The notes under the pieces: generated by a model
The model's input: the letters and a program-made list of their open reading frames with translations, nothing else
What the model was told of the DNA's origin: nothing
Databases searched by the model: none
Translations under genes and position numbers: made by a program
From: an uncultured Bacteroidales bacterium
GTDB lineage: Bacteria; Bacteroidota; Bacteroidia; Bacteroidales; Bacteroidaceae
NCBI GenBank assembly: GCA_902774005.1
Contig: CACYGK010000003.1
Coordinates: forward strand, 1 to 64,000
Direction: 5' to 3'
Length of the DNA stretch: 64,000 nucleotides
Part shown: positions 52,601 through 61,161 of the stretch, piece after piece
Layout: each line of letters begins with the position of its first letter
Position numbering within the stretch: position 1 is the stretch's first letter

Positions 52601-52621
52601 TTTAAACTCTAAACTTTAAAC
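52601..52621. repeat. 7-bp tandem array at the LptF/G gene end
   Basis: TTTAAAC, TCTAAAC, TTTAAAC. It contains the TAA stop of the permease gene (minus strand). Confidence 0.75.
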
Positions 52622-54481
52622 TACTATTTTCTCTCCTCCAATCTCCTCACATCTGTGCTTCAGCAACTGACTTGTTGCGATGACCTGTTTCAGGTCCAGA
52701 TATATGCGGCGGTAGAATCGGAATGAGTATATATCGAGCACAGGCATCTTGTTTACCTGCATCAGTATCTGCTTGTCACGTGAGTTCGACAAGGCATCCA
52801 CCACATACTCCACGGCACTTTCTATCTTCTGTATCTGTTCGTCGCGCTGTTTCGTGAATACTATGTTCAGAATCTCCTTCAGGTGGAAAATCTTATGTTT
52901 TTTGCGATACTGCCGGCTCTCGTTTATTATGTTGTCAAGTATCATGGCAACAATCGGGTAGTCGGGATCATTGATTATCACTTCCTTCAGGGTGATATGA
53001 CGTTTCGGACGTATGCCCCACAACTTACGGAAGAATGATGTGTATGCATCTTTGTTGAACACCACCGAGTCATTGTTCGATTTTATCGTGAAAAACACAC
53101 CCACTGGTGCCATCACAAACGAACTTACCCACATTCCTATCCACACGGGCCATACTCCGTCGCGTCCCATCTTCATACATGTGTTGTCCACGATGTAGTA
53201 GAGAATGAAGATAATCACCGAGATGACTACCGGCAGTCCCAGTCCTCCCTTGCGGATGATAGCTCCCAGCGGTGCTCCGATAAAGAAGAAAAGCAGACAC
53301 GACAGCGACATGGTGAACTTCTGCCAGAATGCCAGCCAGTGGCGACGTATCTTATAGCTTCCGTAGTCCATCACCTCGGTTCTGTATTGCGATTCGTTCT
53401 GCATTATCGATGTCTTCTGCATGGCTGCAAAGATGACTCTCTGCTTCGTGGAAAGGTCGAGACGGCTGTAAATAGAGTCGATGACCACGGTATCGTTTTC
53501 TATGTGTGTCAGATCTTTCGGAGCGACGTTATCCACCGTTCCTGTCTCGAAATTACGCCGCCGGGCTTGCGAAGTGTTTGAGAAGAAATGCGAACTGCAT
53601 CGCATCTCGTCGTAATACAGATGTCCCACACTGTCATAATAGTGTGCCAGCGAATCGACCGAAGTCATCAGGTGAGTTATGTTCTTCGTGCGTTCGTTGT
53701 CCTTGAAGTTCTCTTCCTCGGCAAGGTTGAAGTTCATGTCGAAGTCGATGATGAAGTCTTTCTTTACGAAAGTCTCCCGTCTGTACGGCACATTCTTTGC
53801 CTGCACCGAGGCATTGTTCAGGTTTTCAAACTGCTCTCCGTTATACAAGTGCAGCACCAGGTTTTTCTTGTCGTAGCTCGTTACCAGACGACCCGAGTCT
53901 GCCAGGATGATATGTGCGTTGTTCACACCGTCCTTCAGGTTGTAGATAATCAGATTGTAGAGCATACCCGTCTCCTTATCCTTGTGTTCCACATACATGT
54001 TCACACCCTGTATGCCGTCGTAGAACACACCCTCGGGGATATCCAGTTCGGGCGACTTTGCACGCATCGAGAACAGCAATTGTCTGAGCTTTACTTCCGA
54101 CTTTGGTGCAATGTTGTTCTGGAAATAGAACGAAGCTCCTGCCAGCAGCAGGTTGACTACAATCAGCGGACGCAATACACGCACCAGAGGAATGCCGGCA
54201 GCCTTCATCGAGAGCAGTTCCAACCGTTCACCCATATTTCCGAACGAGATAAGCGAAGCCAGCAGGATAGCCAGCGGCAAAGCCATCGGAACAAGTGTCT
54301 CACCCGAATAAAGCAGGAATTTCAAAAGGATGAGAAGCGACAGACCCTTGCCAATCAGTTCGTCGACATAACGCCACAGAAACTGCATCATAACCACGAA
54401 AAGGCTGATACAAAACGTACCAGCAAAGAGGGTGAGGAAATTCTTCACCACAAATATGTCAAGACGTCGTATGAATCGCAT
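52616..54481 (-). CDS. LptF/LptG family LPS export permease
   Basis: A 621-residue inner-membrane protein from the ATG at 54481; the promoter lies between this and an upstream TTG at 54502. Three helices at the N-terminus (LFAGTFCISLFVVMMQFLWRY; ETLVPMALPLAILLASLISFG with the GNMGERLELLSMKAAGIP coupling loop), a periplasmic beta-jellyroll and three helices near residues 385-470 match the YjgP/YjgQ fold. A cytoplasmic C-terminal tail of about 150 residues is extra. With LptB it lifts LPS towards the outer membrane. F or G cannot be told apart. Confidence 0.92.
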   Translation of the reverse strand: MRFIRRLDIFVVKNFLTLFAGTFCISLFVVMMQFLWRYVDELIGKGLSLLILLKFLLYSGETLVPMALPLAILLASLISFGNMGERLELLSMKAAGIPLVRVLRPLIVVNLLLAGASFYFQNNIAPKSEVKLRQLLFSMRAKSPELDIPEGVFYDGIQGVNMYVEHKDKETGMLYNLIIYNLKDGVNNAHIILADSGRLVTSYDKKNLVLHLYNGEQFENLNNASVQAKNVPYRRETFVKKDFIIDFDMNFNLAEEENFKDNERTKNITHLMTSVDSLAHYYDSVGHLYYDEMRCSSHFFSNTSQARRRNFETGTVDNVAPKDLTHIENDTVVIDSIYSRLDLSTKQRVIFAAMQKTSIMQNESQYRTEVMDYGSYKIRRHWLAFWQKFTMSLSCLLFFFIGAPLGAIIRKGGLGLPVVISVIIFILYYIVDNTCMKMGRDGVWPVWIGMWVSSFVMAPVGVFFTIKSNNDSVVFNKDAYTSFFRKLWGIRPKRHITLKEVIINDPDYPIVAMILDNIINESRQYRKKHKIFHLKEILNIVFTKQRDEQIQKIESAVEYVVDALSNSRDKQILMQVNKMPVLDIYSFRFYRRIYLDLKQVIATSQLLKHRCEEIGGEKIVV

Positions 54482-54499
54482 CCTTTCTAAAAAACGCTG

Positions 54500-54507
54500 C
54501 AAAGGTA
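54500..54507 (-). promoter_or_regulatory. -7 promoter element for the LptF/G-ribBA-aspC run
   Basis: Minus-strand TACCTTTG, 18 bp upstream of the ATG at 54481. Confidence 0.7.
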
Positions 54508-54578
54508 CTGATTTATTGATAATAAATAATCAATAATTGAAAGAAATGTCGTAACTTCGCACCCATAAATCGACAATA

Positions 54579-55694
54579 ATGATTACAGCTGAACAACTGA
54601 AAGACATTAAAGAGCGTACCGAAGCCCTCCACCGCTACCTGAATATCGACTCTAAACTCATCGAGGTAGAGGAAGAGGAACTGCGTACCCAAGCCCCTGG
54701 ATTCTGGGACGACCAGAAGGCTGCCGAGGCTCAGATGAAGAAGGTGAAGGACCTTCAGAAGTGGATTGACGGATACAAGGAGGTTAAGGCTGCCACCGAT
54801 GATACCGAAGTGGCATTCGATTTCTATAAGGACGAGATGGTATCCGAAGAAGAGGTGGACAACTACTATGCTACAGCCCTCCGACTCATCGAATCGCTCG
54901 AACTGAAGAATATGCTTCAGGGCGAGGCCGACGGAATGGATGCCGTACTGAAAATCAACTCCGGTGCCGGCGGTACCGAAGCACAGGACTGGGCAAGCAT
55001 GCTCATGCGAATGTATCAGCGTTGGGCTGAGGCAAACAAATATAAAGTCACCATAAGCAACTTCCAGGATGGTGATGAGGCTGGTATTAAGACTGTCACA
55101 ATGGAGATTGAGGGCGATCAGGCATACGGATTCCTCAAGGGCGAAAGCGGTGTCCACCGACTTGTCCGCGTTTCTCCTTATAATGCACAGGGCAAACGAA
55201 TGACCTCCTTTGCCAGCGTGTTCGTCACACCCCTTGTTGACGATTCCATCGAGGTTGTCATCGATAAAAGCAAGATATCATGGGATACCTTCCGAAGCAG
55301 TGGAGCCGGTGGACAGAACGTCAACAAGGTAGAGACCGGAGTACGTCTGCGTTATCAGTACACCGACCCCGACACAGGCGAGGAAGAAGAAATCCTGATT
55401 GAAAATACCGAAACCCGCAAACAGCAGGAAAATCGCGAGAACGCACTCCGACTCCTTCGCTCACAACTCTACGACCGTGCCCTCAAACGCCGCATGGCTG
55501 AGCAACAGAAGATAGAAGCCGGAAAGAAGAAAATAGAATGGGGCAGTCAGATCCGTTCCTACGTCTTCGACGACCGCCGCGTGAAGGACCACCGTACCAA
55601 CTACCAGACCAGCGATGTCGGAGGAGTCATGGACGGTAAACTCGACGGATTCATCAAAGCCTACCTCATGGAGTTCGCAACAGAAACCCCCTAA
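54579..55694 (+). CDS. prfB: Peptide chain release factor 2
   Basis: A 371-residue RF2 for UGA and UAA stops. AGSGGTEAQDWASM-like sequence near residue 127 (here SGAGGTEAQDWASM), the codon-recognition tripeptide region RVSPYNAQGKR (SPY where E. coli has SPF) and the catalytic GAGGQNVNK near residue 246 are present. The usual in-frame UGA and frameshift site near codon 25 are absent: the frame runs through HRYLNIDS without a stop. It therefore lacks RF2 autoregulation by frameshifting. Confidence 0.95.
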   Translation: MITAEQLKDIKERTEALHRYLNIDSKLIEVEEEELRTQAPGFWDDQKAAEAQMKKVKDLQKWIDGYKEVKAATDDTEVAFDFYKDEMVSEEEVDNYYATALRLIESLELKNMLQGEADGMDAVLKINSGAGGTEAQDWASMLMRMYQRWAEANKYKVTISNFQDGDEAGIKTVTMEIEGDQAYGFLKGESGVHRLVRVSPYNAQGKRMTSFASVFVTPLVDDSIEVVIDKSKISWDTFRSSGAGGQNVNKVETGVRLRYQYTDPDTGEEEEILIENTETRKQQENRENALRLLRSQLYDRALKRRMAEQQKIEAGKKKIEWGSQIRSYVFDDRRVKDHRTNYQTSDVGGVMDGKLDGFIKAYLMEFATETP

Positions 55695-55739
55695 CTCCTA
55701 ACTCCTAACTAAAAAAATCTTTAACCTTTAACCTTTAAA
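55691..55739 (+). repeat. Two adjacent 7-bp tandem arrays after prfB
   Basis: CTAACTC, CTAACTC, CTAACTA (55691-55711), where the first unit gives the prfB stop, then CTTTAAC, CTTTAAC, CTTTAAA (55719-55739). They fill the gap to the CYTH gene. Confidence 0.85.
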
Positions 55740-55758
55740 CCTTAACCCTTACACAAAA

Positions 55759-56238
55759 GTGCACATCGAAATTGAACGCAAATTTCTCGTAATTGGAGAA
55801 TACAAACACCTTGCCTACAACGTTACTACCATCAAGCAAGGATACTTTGCCACCGAACCGGGCAAGACCGTCCGCATACGTATCCGTGGCGAAAAAGCGT
55901 ACCTTACCATCAAGGGAACTACCGATTCCACCGGACTCAGCCGCTACGAATTCGAGACCGAGATTCCCCTTGATGATGCAGAACAGATGCTCAAACTCTG
56001 CAAGCCTGGTGCTGTCATTAAGGACCGCTACCTTGTGAAGAGCGGCAACCATATCGTAGAAGTGGATGAGTTCCATGGCGACAACGAGGGACTGACCATT
56101 GCCGAAATCGAACTCAATGCCCCCGATGAAGAATATGAGGCTCCCGACTTCCTCGGTCGTGAAGTGACAGGCGACCCACGCTACTACAGCAAATACTTAT
56201 TAACCCGACCCTATAAACTTTGGAAAAATGAGAAATAA
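55759..56238 (+). CDS. CYTH domain (triphosphate tunnel metalloenzyme) protein
   Basis: A 159-residue protein starting at a GTG. The signature ExExK is in HIEIERKFLV at the very start, followed by alternating charged strands (KTVRIRIRGEKAYLTIKG, HIVEVDEFHGDNEGLTIAEIEL) that line a tunnel binding triphosphate and metal. Small bacterial CYTH proteins hydrolyse tripolyphosphate or similar. The early position of the motif leaves no room for another start. It overlaps the next gene by 11 bp. Confidence 0.9.
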   Translation: MHIEIERKFLVIGEYKHLAYNVTTIKQGYFATEPGKTVRIRIRGEKAYLTIKGTTDSTGLSRYEFETEIPLDDAEQMLKLCKPGAVIKDRYLVKSGNHIVEVDEFHGDNEGLTIAEIELNAPDEEYEAPDFLGREVTGDPRYYSKYLLTRPYKLWKNEK

Positions 56239-56695
56239 AAGCCGTTTATTCATTATTTCAGCTATTTGCGGAAAACTCCTTACCGTAGCACTTCTTTTCC
56301 TTTTCAACTATAGTGCTGAGGCACAGACCACACTCAACGTCTGGCTCACTTCAGGTGGAGTGGAAAACTACGAATTCACCGAGAGTTTGACCCTCAAATC
56401 CACTTCTGAAACCGAACTGACACTTACCTCCGGCAACATCGAGGTCGTCTATCCGTTTGAGAACATCCGCAAACTCACCATCAACGATGAAGAAGCAGAA
56501 GAGATAGCAGCAAACATCAAAGCACAAAATCCAATGGTCAATGAAGAAGCTTCCGTTTATAACGCAGCTGGCGTGTTCATCACCAAACTTCAGACCAATG
56601 CTACAGGTGCTGCTCAGGTAAACCTTCAAGGACTCCCCTCCGGCGTTTACATCGTCAAATCAAAGAACACACAATTCAAAATATTGGTGAAATAA
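56228..56695 (+). CDS. Small secreted protein with C-terminal sorting-like tail
   Basis: A 155-residue protein with a long N-terminal signal (residues 1-33, ending NYSAEAQ). A short beta region (VWLTSGGVENYEFTESLTL) resembles the start of many Prevotella secreted proteins. The last 60 residues (ASVYNAAGVFITKLQ, LPSGVYIVKSKNTQFKILVK) look like a type A T9SS-like sorting domain. No further function is visible. It overlaps the CYTH gene. Confidence 0.72.
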   Translation: MRNKSRLFIISAICGKLLTVALLFLFNYSAEAQTTLNVWLTSGGVENYEFTESLTLKSTSETELTLTSGNIEVVYPFENIRKLTINDEEAEEIAANIKAQNPMVNEEASVYNAAGVFITKLQTNATGAAQVNLQGLPSGVYIVKSKNTQFKILVK

Positions 56696-56716
56696 ATCAT
56701 TTTCTCCCATTTTTAT

Positions 56717-56747
56717 TTTGTTCTTTGTTCGTTTAATCGTACCTTTG
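56717..56747 (+). promoter_or_regulatory. Full Bacteroidetes promoter for tRNA-Met
   Basis: TTTG at 56717-56720, 19 bp, TACCTTTG at 56740-56747; the tRNA begins 30 bp downstream. Confidence 0.88.
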
Positions 56748-56776
56748 CACCCGCAAAAGAAAAAGCTACGGCTGAT

Positions 56777-56850
56777 GGCGGGGTAGCTCAGCTGGTTAGA
56801 GCGTCGGATTCATAATCCGGAGGTCGAGGGTTCGAGCCCCTCCCCCGCTA
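56777..56850 (+). tRNA. tRNA-Met (anticodon CAT), elongator-like
   Basis: A 74-nt cloverleaf. The acceptor GGCGGGG pairs with CCCCGCT (first pair G-U), the anticodon loop is TTCATAA and the T-arm is GAGGG TTCGAGC CCCTC. The discriminator is A and CCA is not encoded. The paired first base argues against initiator tRNA. A lysidine-modified tRNA-Ile with the same anticodon is the alternative. Confidence 0.9.
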
Positions 56851-56853
56851 CTA

Positions 56854-56888
56854 AAAAAGGACATCCAAGAGGGTGTCCTTTTTCTATC
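56854..56888 (+). terminator. Terminator after tRNA-Met
   Basis: AAAGGACATC and GGTGTCCTTT form a stem (one G-U), followed by a T-run. Confidence 0.85.
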
Positions 56889-56912
56889 ATCTCTAAACTA
56901 ACTCCTAACAGA

Positions 56913-56940
56913 AAAGCAGCACCTCGAAAGATGCTGCTTT
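56913..56940. terminator. Terminator after the C10-peptidase operon
   Basis: AAGCAGCA and TGCTGCTT flank a 12-base loop, partly paired. It lies 20 bp past the stop of the gene at 56961-58475 and could act on both strands. Confidence 0.75.
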
Positions 56941-56960
56941 CTTTGTTTGCGTAATGGTCT

Positions 56961-58475
56961 TTATTTTGCTGTACTGCGGTAGTTCTTCCAGTTGTTCAGT
57001 ATTTGTTGACGGAAGTCTTTATCTACTTTTTCTATACGCAGATTTGCATTCGTGAATTTTCCTTCAGGATTTTCAACTTCGGTGAACTTGCCATCCTGCT
57101 CACAGAGCATTCGTTTGTAAGCGCTATTTATTGGGCAGGCGTAAGGACTTTCTATGTTCCATTCGTTACGTTCTAGAATATAGTAGCGACCATTAAGTCC
57201 CCAAGGGTTTTCACCGACTATAACGGCACGCAGCAGTTTGTCACTTATGAACTCCTTGTACTCTTTCTGCAGTTTTTTGTTTTTGGGATTGTCTTTATAC
57301 AAGCTGCTGTAACACGCAAACATCGCCGGATATACTTCATCGGTAATCTTTTCCGACTGATATCCTAGGGTATCAGCAAACAGAGGTAAGCATTGTTTCA
57401 GAGTTTCAAGACTTTCCGCGTATTTATCCATACATATAAGAGCCGAAGACACAGAAAACAGAGTCTGGGCTTTTTGTAGAACTGGAGCGTCCGGTACCGT
57501 ATCAAGTATCTCTGCGGCTTTCTTTGCATATTCGTACATGTGTTCGAAATCTCTCGTTGACAGGCAGGTGGCGGATTTCATGTGATAACAGTTGCTTAAA
57601 ATGACACCTGGGGTTTTGTCCGAAGACAGAGCCAGTTTCAATGCTTTATCACTGACCCGACGCATATCATCTGCAGCATCGTTTCCTCTATATGAGTATA
57701 ATACAAATTGCATTGCGTAAGCTTTGATAACGGCTGTGTCGGTCGGACTGCCTGCTTTCTGTTCCTTCAGACGGATAAAGCGGTTCACAATCTTTTCTGC
57801 CATAGAAGGTGCTGTATTGGTCTCAAAATAAAAGTCGAGTACATCGTTTTGCCAATCTAAATTTGTTGTATCCATCTCGGCACGTATCAGCAGAGCCTCG
57901 TAGGCACGATCCAGTTGGTCGTTTTCCTTGAAACGCTGATAGTCGCTATAGAGCATGCGCCCCATGCTTTCCACCGTCTGACTGCCTGTAGGTTTGCGTC
58001 CAAACACTTCGAGAGCCTGCTGATATGTCTGTTGCCAGCTTGCTTCGTCGCCGGGTATAAAGACTCCTTTCATTTTGTCAACAGACGTACGCGTCAATGA
58101 ATCAGTATTTAACATTGTCGTACCGTTCGGAAACACATCCTTAAAATGCATTACCATGGTGCTGTCCGTATCCCTGTGGAATGTGTAGTCGATATCCCTC
58201 TGACCCGGGATATGCATGTGGAATATAACATGTTCGTAGAAGGTGCTGTCGCTTGTAAGTGTATAGTCACCCATGATAACAGGAAAGGATTGTCCGGAGT
58301 TTGCGTTATAACTAAAGCAATACATCTTTCCATCCTGCGAATAATTGATTCCATATATATTCGTAGGGTTGTCTTTACTGAAATTGTAAACCCATGTTCC
58401 AACGGGTGAAGTCTGGGCTTTAGCTCCCAGTAGTGCCATAAGCATAACGGCTAATGTTATCAGATATTTTCTCAT
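56961..58475 (-). CDS. Secreted protein, lipocalin-like N-terminus and TPR-like helices
   Basis: A 504-residue protein with signal peptide (MRKYLITLAVMLMALLGAKA). Residues about 22-130 start SPVGTWVYNF and have the beta pattern of DUF4488/lipocalin-like domains. Residues 140-470 are helical with repeat-like stretches (DQLDRAYEALLIRAEMDTTN, YAESLETLKQCLPLF), suggesting TPR-type packing. I do not recognise a named family. It starts 5 bp after the C10 peptidase gene, so it is probably co-expressed and may act with it at the envelope. Confidence 0.65.
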   Translation of the reverse strand: MRKYLITLAVMLMALLGAKAQTSPVGTWVYNFSKDNPTNIYGINYSQDGKMYCFSYNANSGQSFPVIMGDYTLTSDSTFYEHVIFHMHIPGQRDIDYTFHRDTDSTMVMHFKDVFPNGTTMLNTDSLTRTSVDKMKGVFIPGDEASWQQTYQQALEVFGRKPTGSQTVESMGRMLYSDYQRFKENDQLDRAYEALLIRAEMDTTNLDWQNDVLDFYFETNTAPSMAEKIVNRFIRLKEQKAGSPTDTAVIKAYAMQFVLYSYRGNDAADDMRRVSDKALKLALSSDKTPGVILSNCYHMKSATCLSTRDFEHMYEYAKKAAEILDTVPDAPVLQKAQTLFSVSSALICMDKYAESLETLKQCLPLFADTLGYQSEKITDEVYPAMFACYSSLYKDNPKNKKLQKEYKEFISDKLLRAVIVGENPWGLNGRYYILERNEWNIESPYACPINSAYKRMLCEQDGKFTEVENPEGKFTNANLRIEKVDKDFRQQILNNWKNYRSTAK

Positions 58476-58480
58476 TGTCG

Positions 58481-60646
58481 TTATGGTTTAAGCAGTTTCT
58501 TAGTTGTTCCGTCAGAATACTTCACGATATTCATACCCTTCTGAAGTGCAGGAATCTCATGACCTTCAAGGTCGAAGTATTGACCATTGACCATTGATGA
58601 TTGACCATTTTCCATCGAAACGATGCCTGTCAGATCGTCGTTTAATTCTAACGGCAGCTCGCCGATGTATCGGTTGTTCTCGGTGTAGGCACAGAAGACG
58701 ATGATGCCGCCGTATTTGGGAACGAAACTGAAGGTGACATCGGCTCCGCCTTTGGCTGGGATATAGGCTCCGCATGTCAGCTTCGAACCCTGAGCCATGA
58801 CTGGTACCTTGCCTATTTCCTCTGGGGCTACATGCCCCAGATAATATGGGATGAGATATAGGTTGTGGATATAGTCCGACGACTCGTAGTTGCGGACGTG
58901 GACAGTGATGTCGCTGCGCTCATTCAGTCGGCCGATGCCTTTGGTGATGGCGATGTCAGTGAGTTGCATGAAATAGTCTTTCATGTTCGACTGCATGAAG
59001 AAGTAACCCTCGTGGTCGCGTCCCACGGTCAGATTCTGCTCCACCGGCGGTATTATTTGCCACTCCTCGTTCGGATGATGGAAGCGCACCATGGGATAGA
59101 GGGTGATAGCCTGCCCGGTGGCGAACTTCGTGGAGTCTATTTTTACGACAAAGTAGTTATTGTTCTCCACAGAGTAAGACTTGACGGTACTGTATTCTTC
59201 ACCGCTCATGTACAGGGGCTGCAGTTTACCCTCGGCATCCATTGTACCAAAGGCAAAATCGGCTTCATCGTTTTCAGGTTCAAAGTACGAATAATATGCC
59301 CCTGCCTCAGCATCGTTATAATTTAATATAATGGGTATCCATTGGTATATGCTGCCTACGTTTTCACTATTTTTGAACGGTTGTGGCTCCATATTCGGGT
59401 CAGTATAGATCGTGGCATTTTCGGAGATACAGTAGCCGATGCCGCTGCTGCCGCTGCCCGAGCCGGTATTGTTATATGGATTGAGTACGGAGAGCGAGAA
59501 ATAGGCGTCAGCCTCACCACTCCAGCCCCAATTGATGTGGAACAGACCTTCGCCGTCATAGCCGTCGCACACGAAAGCATGACCACCCGAATCGCTTTGA
59601 CCCCCGTAAACCACCGGACGCCCTGCAGCCAATTCATTGTAGATGATCTCCTCCCATTCGTCGATGGAGTGGAAGAATGTGCGTTCTATGTGTTGTGCGG
59701 CGTTGTAGTTGAAGTAGTTTACAAGGGCATATGCAACATTCCAGTAAGCTGCCATGGAGCCGCCTTTCTCAGCGGGTCCATACATCATCTCTATGGACTG
59801 TCCGCAATAGCGCATCAGCGTTGCTACAGCCCTGCGCTGCTCGTCGGTGCCTAATGGGTCGTACCGCCTAGCCTCCATGTTCTTAAAGTTATAGTCGTTA
59901 ATCATCAACCCCCATTCAAAATCCGTCGGCGGGAGAGCATCGAAATGCCACGTGTAGCCTTGATCGTTATAATTTATGGTATAGTCGTAATCGGGCAGTC
60001 CGTAAGGCACTGTGTTAGGCCACTGCCAGTAGTTCATGACCTGCGCCATGGCGGTAGCCACGCAACCCGTGAAGCACTGCTTGCCGCGCAGCTCCGGTTC
60101 CGGACCCTGATAGGTCGGAACCTGATCCCAATAAGGTGAACTCTGATCCCAGTGTGTCTTGATGAGCGGTGCCACAGCCACGCGTGCGCCACGGCGCGTT
60201 GACTGCGCTGGTGTTGCACCTTTGTCATACGACGAAGTGGTGGTCAGTTCGCCGTCACGGAAGTCCGTGCGGTCACCGAGCGTGGCGATGGCCTTGGCAT
60301 ACTGCTTCAGCCATGAGCGCATGTTCGCAGGCATCTGTTCCCAGTCGATGCTGCCCGTAGTGCTGTAGCCCAGCACCGGCAGGGTACGCTGGTCGCCCGA
60401 AGCGATGACGAAACCGCCACCCTCCATATTGAAAGCGTAAATATTCTCTGCCTCCACCGGTATAGCCTCCAGTTTCATGCTTCCGCTTTTGGGCGATGCT
60501 GCTGTGCCGCGTGCTTTGGCAAGCGCTGTTCCGTTGTTCATGTATTTCAGAACTCGCTCCTTCGCTTGCTGTTCGGAGATATGCTGAGCCCAAAGGCTCA
60601 TACTGCAGCACATTACGGCTGCAACGGTCATGAGAATATTTTTCAT
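58481..60646 (-). CDS. C10 family cysteine peptidase (streptopain/interpain-like)
   Basis: A 721-residue secreted protease. Signal peptide to about residue 21; inhibitory propeptide about 22-160 (FNMEGGGFVIASGDQRTLPVLGYS); catalytic Cys195 in KQCFTGCVATAMAQVMNYW, His356 in SGGHAFVCDGYDG and the supporting FHINWGWSG at 369-377. After the peptidase comes a beta-rich region and a short C-terminal tail (YFDLEGHEIP, MNIVKYSDGTTKK). It resembles interpain A of Prevotella intermedia, which degrades host proteins and complement. A lipoprotein gene precedes it by 30 bp and a TPR-like gene follows by 5 bp. Confidence 0.92.
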   Translation of the reverse strand: MKNILMTVAAVMCCSMSLWAQHISEQQAKERVLKYMNNGTALAKARGTAASPKSGSMKLEAIPVEAENIYAFNMEGGGFVIASGDQRTLPVLGYSTTGSIDWEQMPANMRSWLKQYAKAIATLGDRTDFRDGELTTTSSYDKGATPAQSTRRGARVAVAPLIKTHWDQSSPYWDQVPTYQGPEPELRGKQCFTGCVATAMAQVMNYWQWPNTVPYGLPDYDYTINYNDQGYTWHFDALPPTDFEWGLMINDYNFKNMEARRYDPLGTDEQRRAVATLMRYCGQSIEMMYGPAEKGGSMAAYWNVAYALVNYFNYNAAQHIERTFFHSIDEWEEIIYNELAAGRPVVYGGQSDSGGHAFVCDGYDGEGLFHINWGWSGEADAYFSLSVLNPYNNTGSGSGSSGIGYCISENATIYTDPNMEPQPFKNSENVGSIYQWIPIILNYNDAEAGAYYSYFEPENDEADFAFGTMDAEGKLQPLYMSGEEYSTVKSYSVENNNYFVVKIDSTKFATGQAITLYPMVRFHHPNEEWQIIPPVEQNLTVGRDHEGYFFMQSNMKDYFMQLTDIAITKGIGRLNERSDITVHVRNYESSDYIHNLYLIPYYLGHVAPEEIGKVPVMAQGSKLTCGAYIPAKGGADVTFSFVPKYGGIIVFCAYTENNRYIGELPLELNDDLTGIVSMENGQSSMVNGQYFDLEGHEIPALQKGMNIVKYSDGTTKKLLKP
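58579..58606. repeat. In-frame heptamer array in the C10 peptidase gene
   Basis: ATTGACC, ATTGACC, ATTGATG, ATTGACC. On the coding strand it gives NGQSSMVNGQ, just before the C-terminal tail. Confidence 0.85.
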
Positions 60647-60676
60647 TGTTCTTAGTTTTTAATAATTTGATTTATG

Positions 60677-61057
60677 TTATTGTTTAACGTAATACTTATA
60701 AACTGTTTTGCCTGTTGTGTTGTTAGTAACAACGACGGTTGCAGAACCGCCTTTGATTCTATTTACCGTATCTTCGGCTTTCTTGCAGCATTCAGAAACT
60801 CTATCATTGCATTCAGACTCTGTGCCGTGGAAAGTGAATGTGTCAGATGTTACTCCCAGGGCATTTTCGTAGGCAGTCGTTACATCTTTTATCCAGTCTG
60901 ATAAATTGGAATCTCCTTCGCCATGGTAAAATAGATTGTCAAACCCGATGGTATAGGAGTAATCTCTTACTTTGTCATCGCTGCCACAGGCAGTAAATAC
61001 AGTCATTGTCACTACGCAGCATAGTACGGCAGCAAACATCATCATAATTTTTTTCAT
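60677..61057 (-). CDS. Small lipoprotein upstream of the C10 peptidase
   Basis: A 126-residue protein with a lipoprotein signal (lipobox VFTACGSDD, Cys at residue 24). The mature part is short with three further cysteines (ESECNDRVSECCKKAED) and a C-terminal strand pair (SATVVVTNNTTGKTVYKYYVK). It is the first gene of a minus-strand operon with the C10 peptidase. Small lipoproteins or cytoplasmic proteins beside C10 peptidases serve as inhibitors in some bacteria; that role here is only a guess from position. No family recognised. Confidence 0.65.
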   Translation of the reverse strand: MKKIMMMFAAVLCCVVTMTVFTACGSDDKVRDYSYTIGFDNLFYHGEGDSNLSDWIKDVTTAYENALGVTSDTFTFHGTESECNDRVSECCKKAEDTVNRIKGGSATVVVTNNTTGKTVYKYYVKQ

Positions 61058-61161
61058 AATGAATAAAGTTGTTAGTTTTTAGCTATTACTTACTATTAAT
61101 TAACGTACTTAAAAAGAATAGTTAAGAATTATTGGTTAAAGGTTAAAAACCTTTTTCGCTG

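Noticed and set aside
52587..52615. FMN riboswitch upstream of ribBA
   Set aside because: The gap is 29 bp and contains a heptamer array.
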